This document shows positions 19,686 to 28,815 of a stretch of DNA of 35,472 nucleotides, in pieces. How positions within the stretch are numbered: the stretch's first letter is position 1; every line of letters starts with the position of its first letter. The DNA lies in NCBI GenBank assembly GCA_011389855.1, contig JAABTM010000020.1, positions 1 to 35,472 on the forward strand. Direction: 5' to 3'. The position numbers were made by a program, and so were the translations under genes. The notes beneath the pieces are model-generated. The model was not told the origin of the DNA and did not search any database. It saw only the letters and a program-made list of their open reading frames with translations. Source of the stretch: Desulfobacteraceae bacterium. Lineage in GTDB: Bacteria > Desulfobacterota > Desulfobacteria > Desulfobacterales > JAABSP01.

Positions 19686-20768
19686 TCAGCCGGGATGACG
19701 TTCCGGGAGCATCCGCACCCCCAGGAGGAAGGCGACGGCCGCGCCCAGCAGCACCGCCGCCAGGATGGGCCGGACCACGAACCAGACCGCCGCGATAACG
19801 GCGAAGGAGAGGGCCGCCGCCACCAGAAACGCCAGCAGCCAGGGATCGGCCTTGGCGGCCAGCCCCCTGATGAAGGGTCCCCCCGTTTCCGCGCCCCGCA
19901 TGATAGGCGCGAAGACCAGGGCCAATCCCAGAAACATCAGCGCGAATCCCCCCAGACGCAGCCCCCAGGTCAGGGCGGCATGGCCCTCCCGGGCCGAGGG
20001 AAACACCCCGTCGACGCTGTGGGCGCCGACCCGCAGCAGGGAGATCATCCCCTTGTCGGACAGGTACGGCAAGAGCAGGTTCCCGGCCTGTCGCCCCACC
20101 ACGGTCACCGTCAGCGGCCCCGCCGCCTGGAAGGTCACCCGCAGATCCCCCACAGCCGGCTTTTCCGGGTCATCGCCGATAAAAAACCCATCCGATTGGC
20201 GGCGGGCGTCCCATCGGATATCCGCGGGCAGCCGGGCGAGAGCCTCCCGGTCGAGTTTCAGGGGGCGGAACCGGTCGATCTGTTCGATAAAGGGTTGAGA
20301 GAGGGTGTAGGCGCCGAGGGTCACCGTTTTGGCCGTGAATTCCCGGGCCGCATACGGGGGCGCCGGGGGATTCGGATGCTCGGCCGCCGCCTGGAATTCC
20401 GAGGACGGGATGGGTCGGATCGTTTTCTCCCGCCACTGATAGACCTCGACCCGCCGCCGCAGCTTGACGGCGTTGGCCGTCACCCCGAACACCGGATCCC
20501 GGAGGGTCTCGCCGGTGATGGCCAGGCCGCAGACGTGGACCAGCTTTCCGTTCATATCCGGATCGATATGGTCCATTCGCACGGGATGGACCTCCAGGAT
20601 CCCTTCCCCGGATCTCCGATACTGGCCGAGGGCCCGGCTCTCGTTCCAGAAGAGCAGCGGGAAGGCGGCGAGGAACAACGCCATTCCCGGCAATACCCAT
20701 CGATACAGGCGGCGCGGCCGTTCTGTTTGTGAAAGCGTGTGGGATTCCGAATCCAAAGTATCCGCCAT
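19686..20768 (-). CDS. TMEM43 (LUMA) family membrane protein
   Basis: LYRWVLPGMALFLAAFPLLFWNESRA...; large central soluble domain and C-terminal TM cluster typical of the family. Confidence 0.75.
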   Translation of the reverse strand: MADTLDSESHTLSQTERPRRLYRWVLPGMALFLAAFPLLFWNESRALGQYRRSGEGILEVHPVRMDHIDPDMNGKLVHVCGLAITGETLRDPVFGVTANAVKLRRRVEVYQWREKTIRPIPSSEFQAAAEHPNPPAPPYAAREFTAKTVTLGAYTLSQPFIEQIDRFRPLKLDREALARLPADIRWDARRQSDGFFIGDDPEKPAVGDLRVTFQAAGPLTVTVVGRQAGNLLLPYLSDKGMISLLRVGAHSVDGVFPSAREGHAALTWGLRLGGFALMFLGLALVFAPIMRGAETGGPFIRGLAAKADPWLLAFLVAAALSFAVIAAVWFVVRPILAAVLLGAAVAFLLGVRMLPERHPG

Positions 20769-20984
20769 CGCCCTGCCCCTTTGTGTTCAGGTTCACAAGG
20801 AATTCAGACGCATTGTAACAAAATCCTAAAAAGATGCAACCTTAAGTCGAAGCCTGTTGTCCCCCCGAAAGAGGGATCGACCCTTTGTCCGTGCGCGGTC
20901 ATCGAAAATTGACATTTCGGGAGGGACGCTTACTTTGTCGCCAAACGATATCGGACACCGCAACGAAACCGCTAAGGAGGCGCC

Positions 20985-21386
20985 ATGGGAACGGTAAACA
21001 TCGACGACCTGAAGAATTATTTTGAAAACACCAAGGGAACCGGCGTGCTGGCCACGGCCGACAGCGACGGCAAGGTGGACGCCGCCATCTACGCCCGCCC
21101 CCACTTCATGGAGGACGGCACGGCGGCCGTGATCATGAACGACCGGCTGACCCACGCCAACATCCGCTCCAACCCCCATGCCGCCTTTCTCTTCATCGAA
21201 GAGGGCAAGGGCTACAAGGGGAAGCGGCTCTATATGACCATGGTCCGGGAGGAAGAAGAAAGCGAGCTGCTCTACGAACTGAAGCGGCGTCAGTACGCTT
21301 CCAATGCCGAGGCCTCCAAGGGGCCGAAGTTCCTGGTCTTCTTTAAGGTCAACGACGCTTTGCCCCTGGTAGGCGCCGGCGAATAG
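20985..21386 (+). CDS. Pyridoxamine 5'-phosphate oxidase-like (split beta-barrel) protein
   Basis: GTGVLATADSDGKVDAAIYARPHFMEDGTAAVIMNDRLTHANIRSNPHAAFLFIEEGKGYKGKRLYMT; AAGGAGG upstream. Confidence 0.8.
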   Translation: MGTVNIDDLKNYFENTKGTGVLATADSDGKVDAAIYARPHFMEDGTAAVIMNDRLTHANIRSNPHAAFLFIEEGKGYKGKRLYMTMVREEEESELLYELKRRQYASNAEASKGPKFLVFFKVNDALPLVGAGE

Positions 21387-21387
21387 G

Positions 21388-21405
21388 CCGGGCCGTCAGG
21401 CCCGG
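21388..21405. terminator. Hairpin between convergent genes
   Basis: CCGGGCC-GTCA-GGCCCGG, overlapping the rarD stop; no T-tract, so termination is not certain. Confidence 0.4.
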
Positions 21406-22310
21406 GGATGGGTCCGGCGGTAGTACCGGAAGGAGTCGACCGAATAGATGGCCAGGGCGATCCAGATGAGGGCGAAGGCCAGGGCCTTGGCGCCGGAAAA
21501 GGGCTCCCCGAAGGCAAAGACCGCCAGAAAGAAACTGCACGTCGGCGCGATATACTGGAGAAAGCCGACCGTGCTCAAATGGATGCGGCGCGCGCCGATG
21601 GTGAACAGCAACAGGGGCAATCCCGTCACCGTGGCGGCGCCCATCAGCAGGATCGAAATGGCGGCGCCGGCGCGGAGAAACGCCCCCTGCCCCGTCGCAT
21701 CCAGGAACACCAGATAGGCCATCGCCGGCGCCGACAACAGCAGGGTTTCAATGGTCAACCCCACGAGAGCGCCGACCGCCACCATCTTCCGGATGAGGCC
21801 GTAAAAACCGAAGGAAAAGGCGAGGATCAGCGCCATCCAGGGGATGCGCCCATAGCCGAACGTCAGGTACAACACGGCAACGGCGGCGATGACCACGGCC
21901 GCGCCCTGAATGGGCCGCAACCGCTCCTTCAGCACGAGCGTGCCCAGCAGCACGTTGACCAGGGGGCTGATGTAATAGCCGAGGCTGGTCTGCAAGATCT
22001 GATCGTGGTTTATGGCATATATAAAGGTGAACCAGTTGACGGTCACAAAGACGGTGGAAGCCAGCAGGCCGATCATCCGGCGCGGGGTTTTCAACGTGGC
22101 GATGAACTCCGACCACCGGCCCCGGAGCGCCAGAAAGGGCAGGAGGAACAAAAACGACCAGACCATCCGGTGCATGAGGATCTCGAAGGCGTCCACGCTT
22201 TTAAGGAGCTTCCAGTAGGCCGGGCTCAACCCCCAGATGAGAAAGGCCAGAATCGCGCAGGCGACCCCGGCCGACGCCCCGTCGTCCGCCCCTTTTTGAG
22301 TTGTCGCCAT
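21396..22310 (-). CDS. rarD: EamA/RarD family transporter
   Basis: ILAFLIWGLSPAYWKLLKSVDAFEILMHRMVWSFLFLL...NWFTFIYAINHDQILQTSLGYYISPLVNVLLG...QYIAPTCSFFLAVFAFGEPFS. Confidence 0.92.
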   Translation of the reverse strand: MATTQKGADDGASAGVACAILAFLIWGLSPAYWKLLKSVDAFEILMHRMVWSFLFLLPFLALRGRWSEFIATLKTPRRMIGLLASTVFVTVNWFTFIYAINHDQILQTSLGYYISPLVNVLLGTLVLKERLRPIQGAAVVIAAVAVLYLTFGYGRIPWMALILAFSFGFYGLIRKMVAVGALVGLTIETLLLSAPAMAYLVFLDATGQGAFLRAGAAISILLMGAATVTGLPLLLFTIGARRIHLSTVGFLQYIAPTCSFFLAVFAFGEPFSGAKALAFALIWIALAIYSVDSFRYYRRTHPRA

Positions 22311-22395
22311 GTGTCGGCTCCTGTTCCCTGATGTTTGAATCTCGAAAAACAGATGACCCTATCCTGAAACCACCGCCCGTGTCAAAGGATTCCCC

Positions 22396-24006
22396 ATGAA
22401 AACCGACGGCGCCCCATCGACATCGCCCCCGCCCCCAGGTCTCGTCGCCAACTGGGAGACCCTCCAGCGGATCTTCATCCGGCCGGAAAACGAGGCGGCC
22501 CGGGCCGTGCTGCTCAAGTACATGGAGCAGATCCTTTTCGGCCTCCACGACTTTCTGAAGCAGCACCTGGGTATCACCCAGGAGGCGAGCCTCAAGGATC
22601 TGGCCGACCGGTTCACCGACAGCCGGATCGGCGAGCATCCGGTGAGAAAGCTGGCCGACGTCATCAACGGCCTCATCGAGGAGGTCGCCCCCCATGCCGT
22701 CAACGTGGCCTCTCCCTATTTCGTCGGTCACATGACCTCGGCCATTCCGTTTTACATGGTCCATCTGGCCACCATCGTGGCGGCCCTCAACCAGAATCCG
22801 GTGAAGCTGGAGACCTCCAAAGTGGTGTCGGTGCTGGAGCGGCAGGTGCTGGCCAAAATCCACCGGGTGGTGTATGGGTTCGACGGCGGTTTCTACCACC
22901 GCCACATCCAGAAACCCGAATCGACCCTGGGCGGTTTCGTGGAAGACGGCACCCTGGCCAACATGACGGCGCTGTGGGTGGCCCGGAACACCCTCCTGGG
23001 CGCCAAGCCCGGATTCGACGGCGTTGAAAAAGAAGGCATGGCCGCGGCCCTGGCGGCCCACGGCATTCTGCGCTGCGTGGTCCTGGTCTCCCGGCTGGGT
23101 CATTATTCCCTCCGGAAATCGGCCGGCGTGCTGGGGATCGGCAACCGGAACGTGATCCCCGTGCCCGTGGACGCCGGCCAGCGGCTGGACATCAACGCCC
23201 TGGAGGAAACCCTCCGGACCCTGAAGCGGGACGAGCCCGGGACCCGGATCTTAGCGGTGGTGGGCGTCGCCGGGACCACCGAGACCGGCACGGTGGACCC
23301 GCTGGAGGCCATGGCCGGCATCTGCGAGCGGGAAAAGATCCATTTCCATGTGGATGCGGCCTGGGGCGGCCCCACCCTGCTCTCCGGGACCTATCGCCAT
23401 CTCCTGAAGGGCATCGAACGGGCCGATTCGGCGACCATCGACGGCCACAAGCAGTTCTACATGCCCATGAGCTGCGGCATGGTCTATTTCAAAAACCCGA
23501 CTCATATGGACGCCGCGGCCTATCACGCCCGGTACATCAACCGGCCCGGCTCGGTGGACCTGGGGATCCGGTCCCTGGTGGGCTCCCGTGCCGCCGCTTC
23601 ATTGGTGCTGGGCTCGGCCCTGGACATCATGGGATCCCGGGGGTACGCCCTCCTCATCGACCACGGCATCGAACTGGCCCGGTCATTCGCCGGCGAAATC
23701 ATGAAGCGGCCGCTGTTCCAACTGGTCACGCCCCCCTGCCTCAACATCCTCACCTATCGACTGCTGCCCGAAGGGACGGAAGCCGATACGGAAACGGCCA
23801 ACAGGATCAACAAGACGGTCCAGCGGCTTCAGCGGGAAGCGGGTCGGAGCTTCGTTTCCCGGACCACCCTTTCCCTCCCGGAGACCGGCGAGACCGTGGT
23901 CCTCCGGGTGGTGCTCATGAACCCCTTCACGACCATCGGGATCCTCCGGGAGATCCTCGACGAGCAGGAGACCCTCTACCGCCGCGAGATCGCCGGCCGG
24001 CCTTGA
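22396..24006 (+). CDS. panP: PLP-dependent decarboxylase, PanP-like (putative aspartate 1-decarboxylase)
   Basis: HTS-type core VASPYFVGHMTSAIPFYMVHLATIVAALNQNPVKLETSKVVSVLERQVLAKIH...VDAAWGGPTLLSGTYRHLLKGIERADSATIDGHKQFYMPMSCG (PLP Lys). Confidence 0.75.
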   Translation: MKTDGAPSTSPPPPGLVANWETLQRIFIRPENEAARAVLLKYMEQILFGLHDFLKQHLGITQEASLKDLADRFTDSRIGEHPVRKLADVINGLIEEVAPHAVNVASPYFVGHMTSAIPFYMVHLATIVAALNQNPVKLETSKVVSVLERQVLAKIHRVVYGFDGGFYHRHIQKPESTLGGFVEDGTLANMTALWVARNTLLGAKPGFDGVEKEGMAAALAAHGILRCVVLVSRLGHYSLRKSAGVLGIGNRNVIPVPVDAGQRLDINALEETLRTLKRDEPGTRILAVVGVAGTTETGTVDPLEAMAGICEREKIHFHVDAAWGGPTLLSGTYRHLLKGIERADSATIDGHKQFYMPMSCGMVYFKNPTHMDAAAYHARYINRPGSVDLGIRSLVGSRAAASLVLGSALDIMGSRGYALLIDHGIELARSFAGEIMKRPLFQLVTPPCLNILTYRLLPEGTEADTETANRINKTVQRLQREAGRSFVSRTTLSLPETGETVVLRVVLMNPFTTIGILREILDEQETLYRREIAGRP

Positions 24007-24031
24007 CATTTTCCATTTCGCGCCCATTTTA
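24002..24031 (+). promoter_or_regulatory. Sigma32-like heat-shock promoter for htpG
   Basis: CTTGACA-N13-GCCCATTTTA, close to CTTGAAA-N13..15-CCCCATnTA; overlaps the panP stop codon. Confidence 0.6.
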
Positions 24032-24114
24032 TTGTTGAAAATTGAGCGCATATCCGAAAACGGATTTATTTTATCATTTTTAGAGACTTTATTCGACAAA
24101 GGAGCTATCCGCCT

Positions 24115-26046
24115 ATGACCGCCAGGAAAGAAACCCATGAGTTTAAAACCGAGGTCAAACAGATCCTCAACCTCATCATCAACTCCCTCTACTCCAACCG
24201 GGACATCTTCCTCCGGGAGCTGATCTCCAATGGATCGGACGCCATCGACCGCCTCCGGTTCAAGTCCCAGACCGAGCCGGACATCCTCGGGGGCGACGCC
24301 GAACTCCGGATCCGGCTTATCCCCCACAAGGAAAACCGCACCCTGGAGGTCTCCGACAACGGCATCGGCATGACCTACGACGAGATCATGGAGAACATCG
24401 GCACCATCGCCAGGAGCGGCACCGCCTCCTTTCTGGCGGCCCTGGAAGCCTCCCAAAGCGCCGACGTCCTCACCCCGGAACTCATCGGCCAGTTCGGCGT
24501 CGGGTTCTACAGCGCTTTTATCGTGGCCGACAAGGTGACCGTCCTCACCCGGGCCGCCGGCGAGGAGAAGGGCGTGAAATGGGAGTCCGAGGGCGACGGG
24601 GCCTATACCATCGAGGAGATCGACCGGCCCTTCCGGGGCACATCGGTCATCCTGAAGCTCAAGGAGCATGAGGAGGGCGAAGCCGATTTCACCGACCAGT
24701 GGACCCTCCAGTCCATCGTCAAAAAGCACTCCGATTTCGTCCGCTATCCCATCGTCATGGACATGGAGAAGCAGGAGCCGATCCCGGAAGAAGAACAGAT
24801 CAAGGACAAGGACGGCAAGCCGGTGGGCGAGACCATGCGCACGGTGGTCAAGGAGGAGACCCTCAACTCCATGAAGGCCATCTGGGCCCGCAACAAGAGC
24901 GAGGTCACGGACGAGGAATACAAGGAGTTCTACAAACACCTCAGCCACGACTGGAACGACCCGCTGACCCATCTCCACCTGAAGCTGGAAGGGGTCACGG
25001 AGTACAGCGCCCTGCTCTACATCCCCGGCAGCGCCCCTTTCGACATGTTCGACCGGGAACGGAAACACGGCATCCGGCTGTTCTGCAAACGGGTCTTCAT
25101 CATGGACGACTGCAAGGAACTGATGCCGGAATACCTTCGCTTCATCAAGGGCGTGGTGGACGCGCCGGATCTCAACCTCAACGTCAGCCGGGAGATCCTC
25201 CAGCAGGACCGGCTGGTAAGGAACATCCGGAAAAACCTGGTCAAAAAGGTGCTGGAGCTGATCAAGAACCTGGAGGAGAAGGATTTCGAGACCTTCTACG
25301 AGGAGTTCGGCCAGGTTCTGAAGGAGGGGGTCCACACCGACTGGGACAACAAGGACAAGATCGCCGAGCTGATCCGGTTCAAGACCACCCGGTCCGAGGA
25401 CAAGCTGATCTCCCTGAAGCAGTACGTGGAGAACATGAAGCCGGACCAGAAGGAGATCTACTACATCACCGGCGAAAACCTCACCACCATCGCCAACAGC
25501 CCGCTGCTGGAGCGGCTCAAGGAGAAGGACTACGAAGTCCTGCTCATGACCGATCCGGTGGACGAATTCGTGGTGACCTCGCTCACCGAATACGACGGCA
25601 AGCAGTTGAAGAGCGCGGAAAAAGGCGATCTGGACATCGAGGAGGGGAAGGAAGAAAAAGAGAAGAAGGACGCCTACACCGCCCTGTTCGGCTTCATCAA
25701 AACCAAACTCCAGGACAAAGTCAAGGACGTCAAGCCCTCCTCGCGGCTCAAGGACTCCATCGCCTGCCTGTCCGGCGACGCCTACGACATGAGCGCCTAC
25801 ATGGAAAAGCTGCTCAAGGCCTCCGGCGCCCAGGCCCCCGAGAACAAGCGGGTATTGGAGATCAACACCGGCCACCCGGTTGTGGACAAGATCAAGACCA
25901 AATTCGAGTCCAACCGCGACGACCCGTCGTTGTCCGATTACAGCGAGCTGTTGTTCGACATGGCGGTGATCAGCGAAGGCGGGAAGGTGGAAAACCCGTC
26001 GAAGTTCAATAAAATGATCGGGGAGTTGATGACGAGCGCGTTGTAG
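24115..26046 (+). CDS. htpG: Molecular chaperone HtpG (Hsp90)
   Basis: [44 protein letters not shown]...[14 protein letters not shown]...[29 protein letters not shown]. Confidence 0.98.
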   Translation: MTARKETHEFKTEVKQILNLIINSLYSNRDIFLRELISNGSDAIDRLRFKSQTEPDILGGDAELRIRLIPHKENRTLEVSDNGIGMTYDEIMENIGTIARSGTASFLAALEASQSADVLTPELIGQFGVGFYSAFIVADKVTVLTRAAGEEKGVKWESEGDGAYTIEEIDRPFRGTSVILKLKEHEEGEADFTDQWTLQSIVKKHSDFVRYPIVMDMEKQEPIPEEEQIKDKDGKPVGETMRTVVKEETLNSMKAIWARNKSEVTDEEYKEFYKHLSHDWNDPLTHLHLKLEGVTEYSALLYIPGSAPFDMFDRERKHGIRLFCKRVFIMDDCKELMPEYLRFIKGVVDAPDLNLNVSREILQQDRLVRNIRKNLVKKVLELIKNLEEKDFETFYEEFGQVLKEGVHTDWDNKDKIAELIRFKTTRSEDKLISLKQYVENMKPDQKEIYYITGENLTTIANSPLLERLKEKDYEVLLMTDPVDEFVVTSLTEYDGKQLKSAEKGDLDIEEGKEEKEKKDAYTALFGFIKTKLQDKVKDVKPSSRLKDSIACLSGDAYDMSAYMEKLLKASGAQAPENKRVLEINTGHPVVDKIKTKFESNRDDPSLSDYSELLFDMAVISEGGKVENPSKFNKMIGELMTSAL

Positions 26047-26064
26047 GATTTTGCGCTCCGCCCT

Positions 26065-26109
26065 CCCCTGCCCCTTCCTGTCCCTTTTGGGACGGGCAGG
26101 GGTTTTTTT
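26065..26109 (+). terminator. Rho-independent terminator of htpG
   Basis: CCCCTGCCC...GTCCC-TTTT-GGGAC-GGGCAGGGG-TTTTTTT. Confidence 0.88.
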
Positions 26110-26121
26110 CGCAATGCGTCT

Positions 26122-26973
26122 TCATGGGATGCGCCTTGCTGTCCCATGCGCCTCCAAAAACCCCCTCACCGTCTCCTCATACCCCGCCTGAGCCGAAGCG
26201 TCGCTGTGCCCCGCTCCCTTCGCCACCCATAGCTGGGCACGCCCCTCGGGAAAGCTCCGGGCCAGTTTTTCCGCATAAGATACGGGGAATGTGGGGTCGA
26301 GTTCGCCGTGGATCAGTAGCACCGGCACATCCAGGTTCCGGGCGAGGGCGGCGGGGCTGGTCTCTTCCAGTTCTTTTCCGTAGAGCGCCTTTTCCATCCA
26401 GAAGATGATGGCCGGGCCGAACACCTTTCCGAAAAAGCGGTTGAAGGAGCGATAGAGGCTCAGCAGGGCCGGTTTGGCGTCGGCGTAGCTTCCCTCCAGG
26501 AAGAGAAGCCGGATCCTGTGCGGCATCTTCGCCGCCGCGATCATGGCGCCGGCCGATCCGGCGGAGTGGCCGTAGAGCAGCACCGGTTCGCCCACCCATT
26601 TCAGCACCGTCTCGATGTCTTCGCCGAATCTGAAGGCGTTCATCATCCGGCGCCGGGAGGAACCGCCATGGTCCCGGGCGCTGTGGATGACCGTGGTGTA
26701 TCCCCACGCGCCGAACATCCGGGCCCGGTTGACCATTCGGTCGCGGTTTCGGCTCCAGCCGTGGGCCAGCACCACGATGCCCTTGGATGGCCCGTCCGGT
26801 TCGATGCGCCAGACTTCCAGAAAGCCGCCGTCCACCGCCGGAATGGCGACATCGGTGACCGAACCCCAGTCGGGGGATTCCTTTACCGGCCGCCGGGGTT
26901 GGGCGTGGACCAGGTAAGTGAAAAGTATAGAGAGAACCCCGTAAACCAGCGCCGCGAATAGAATGATGTTCAT
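26122..26973 (-). CDS. Alpha/beta hydrolase with N-terminal TM segment
   Basis: GIVVLAHGWSRNRDRMVNRARMFGAWGYTTVIHSARDHGGSS...LYGHSAGSAGAMIAA (GHSAG nucleophile elbow)...VLLIHGELDPTFPV. Confidence 0.85.
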   Translation of the reverse strand: MNIILFAALVYGVLSILFTYLVHAQPRRPVKESPDWGSVTDVAIPAVDGGFLEVWRIEPDGPSKGIVVLAHGWSRNRDRMVNRARMFGAWGYTTVIHSARDHGGSSRRRMMNAFRFGEDIETVLKWVGEPVLLYGHSAGSAGAMIAAAKMPHRIRLLFLEGSYADAKPALLSLYRSFNRFFGKVFGPAIIFWMEKALYGKELEETSPAALARNLDVPVLLIHGELDPTFPVSYAEKLARSFPEGRAQLWVAKGAGHSDASAQAGYEETVRGFLEAHGTARRIP

Positions 26974-26979
26974 GGCCGG

Positions 26980-27090
26980 TTACGCCGCTCCTTCCCGCTC
27001 CGCGGCCATTCCCTCCCAGGTCGCCGACCGGATGAACCGATTGGGCAGGGTCATGCCGTTGATGTCGCTCGTTTGAAACAGGATGCTCAT
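26980..27090 (-). pseudogene. Truncated N-terminus of an NADH:flavin oxidoreductase (old yellow enzyme family), 36 codons
   Basis: MSILFQTSDINGMTLPNRFIRSATWEGMAAEREGAA*; AAAGGAG RBS upstream; stops 6 bp before the hydrolase start. Confidence 0.75.
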
Positions 27091-27151
27091 GCTGGGGGCG
27101 CTCCTTTCTTTCCGGATCGAAAACAGGTTTTTCTCCAATTCTTCGGCCTCG

Positions 27152-27179
27152 AATATACCATTCGGTATTTTTCTGTCAA
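27152..27179 (-). promoter_or_regulatory. Strong sigma70-like promoter overlapping a dyad operator
   Basis: Minus strand TTGACA-N16-TATATT; ATACC-N4-GGTAT dyad (27155-27168) lies in the spacer and runs into the -10. Confidence 0.7.
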
Positions 27180-27201
27180 TCCGCAACCCCGTATGGCCTC
27201 G

Positions 27202-27244
27202 AAAAAAGATAACCCTTCGCCCCCCAAATCGGGGACGAAGGGTT
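27202..27244 (-). terminator. Rho-independent terminator downstream of the di-heme cytochrome gene
   Basis: Minus strand AACCCTTCG-TCCCCGATTTGGGGGG-CGAAGGGTT-ATCTTTTTT. Confidence 0.88.
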
Positions 27245-27327
27245 CGGATGAGGAGGGGGATTATGGGGGAAAAGGCGCAGAGGGCGTCCAGCCAAGGGCC
27301 TTGCGCCGGTGGGAACCGGAGAATCTT

Positions 27328-28755
27328 CTATAACTGTCGCATGAAAGCGACCAGGGCCGTCTTTTCTTTCTGTTCCAGATCCAGTTCCAGAACCAGGTTG
27401 AAAAATTCGACCGTATCTTCCAGGGTCAGGCAGCGGCCATCGTGCATGAATGGCGGCGAATCTTTGATTCCCCGGAGGGTGAAGGTCTTGATGGCGCCTT
27501 CGGCGTGGATCCACTGGCCGTTGATCATCTGGGGCTTGTAGAACCGTTCCACCTTCAGGTCGTGCATCTTGTCGTCCAGGTAGAACGGGGCCGGATGGCA
27601 TTCCGCGCACTGCCCTTTGCCGAAAAAGACATCCTGGCCCATCATCTCTTCTTCAGTGGCCTTGTCGGGATCGAGTTTGCCCAGCCGGTTCAGCTTGGGC
27701 GCCGGCGGAAAGTCGAGCAGGTTCTGCATCTGGGCCATCATGGAGACCTGGCTGGACCGGTTGGGCAGATTGACGCCCTTTTTGGCCGCCGTCACATGGT
27801 CGCCGTCGAAATAGGCGGTCCGCTGTTCAAATTCCGTGAAGTCCTCCACGGAGCGCAGGGACCGTTTGGAGCCGTGGATCTGCTGGTTGTACAGGCCCCG
27901 AAGGCTCACCGTGTCCAGCCGCAGCCTGGCCGTGTGGGGCCGGGTGTCGGGGTTGAGATGGAACGCGCCGTTGGTGTGGCCGTTGGCGTGGCAATCCAGG
28001 CAGGAAATGCCGAGGGACGGCTCTTCGACCTTTCGGTCGTGAGTCTGGTTGAACTGCTGTTGGGGAAACGGCGTCAGGAGGAGGCGCAGTCCTTCCATCT
28101 GGACCGGCGTCAGGATGCCGTGCATGATGTCGTAGTAGTTTTTGATGGAAAGGAGCTTTCCCTGGGACACGTCGCCCAGCTCGGGACGGGTCGTCAGGAA
28201 GATCGGCGGCGGAAATTCCGGCAGGAGGTGATCGGGAAGATCGAACTCGACGTCGAACCGTTTCAGGTTTCGCTTTTCGAGCTTCATGATCTCATCGATG
28301 TGAAACTGCGGAATGACCTGCCCGCCGGTTTCGTGCTTGGCGTGGGGAAGGGGCAGAAAGCCCTTGGGAAACAGCCCATTTTCCTTCATCTTCATGGGAT
28401 CCATCTTCGCCAGCTTCTCCCAGGTCATCTTCTCCGGGAGCTTGACCCGGACCCCGGCCTGGACCGGTTTCCGTCCGGCGGACATCAGAACGCCGTCGGC
28501 CGGGCGGTCGCTGAGGTCGTACCGTCGGGTCAGAAGTTCCTCATGCCGCTCCATGAACTTGTCTTTTTCAGCCACGTCCTTTTTCATGATCGTTTCAAAA
28601 TCAGGCGTGACCACGGGGATGTACGTATCGTGGATTGTCTTTTCCGGGTGCATGGACGCGTCTTTCCCGGCATAGGCGTGAAGCCCCGCCGCCAGAAAGA
28701 CGCCCAGAACGATGCACCCCCCGATCGCCAGCTTCTTTTTTCCAAATGTCGTCAA
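27328..28755 (-). CDS. Exported di-heme c-type cytochrome, cytochrome c peroxidase/MauG-like
   Basis: Two CxxCH motifs (CLDCHANG, CAECHPAP); N-terminal signal anchor; FTLRGIKDSPPFMHDGRCLTLEDTVEFFN. Start proposed as TTG at 28755 behind AAAGGAGG; the track start is GTG at 28791. Confidence 0.8.
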   Translation of the reverse strand: MTTFGKKKLAIGGCIVLGVFLAAGLHAYAGKDASMHPEKTIHDTYIPVVTPDFETIMKKDVAEKDKFMERHEELLTRRYDLSDRPADGVLMSAGRKPVQAGVRVKLPEKMTWEKLAKMDPMKMKENGLFPKGFLPLPHAKHETGGQVIPQFHIDEIMKLEKRNLKRFDVEFDLPDHLLPEFPPPIFLTTRPELGDVSQGKLLSIKNYYDIMHGILTPVQMEGLRLLLTPFPQQQFNQTHDRKVEEPSLGISCLDCHANGHTNGAFHLNPDTRPHTARLRLDTVSLRGLYNQQIHGSKRSLRSVEDFTEFEQRTAYFDGDHVTAAKKGVNLPNRSSQVSMMAQMQNLLDFPPAPKLNRLGKLDPDKATEEEMMGQDVFFGKGQCAECHPAPFYLDDKMHDLKVERFYKPQMINGQWIHAEGAIKTFTLRGIKDSPPFMHDGRCLTLEDTVEFFNLVLELDLEQKEKTALVAFMRQL

Positions 28756-28815
28756 AATACCTCCTTTTGTTTTGTCCGTTTCGATTCGCACTTTTTTCGG
28801 ACGTGGAGGTATTTT
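28754..28815 (-). promoter_or_regulatory. Predicted SD-sequestering 5'-leader hairpin
   Basis: Minus RNA: AAAATACCTCC (28815-28805) pairs perfectly with GGAGGTATTTT (28764-28754), which holds the SD and the first bases of the TTG start; inner GTCCG/CGGAC stem. Confidence 0.6.

Noticed and set aside
19035-20732. 565-aa plus-strand ORF across the prepilin peptidase and TMEM43-like genes
   Set aside because: Out of frame with the prepilin peptidase and antisense to the TMEM43-like gene; no family motifs.
23683-25875. 730-aa minus-strand ORF antisense to htpG
   Set aside because: Shadow ORF, Leu/Val/Asp/Gly-rich composition mirroring htpG codons; no evidence of independent function.
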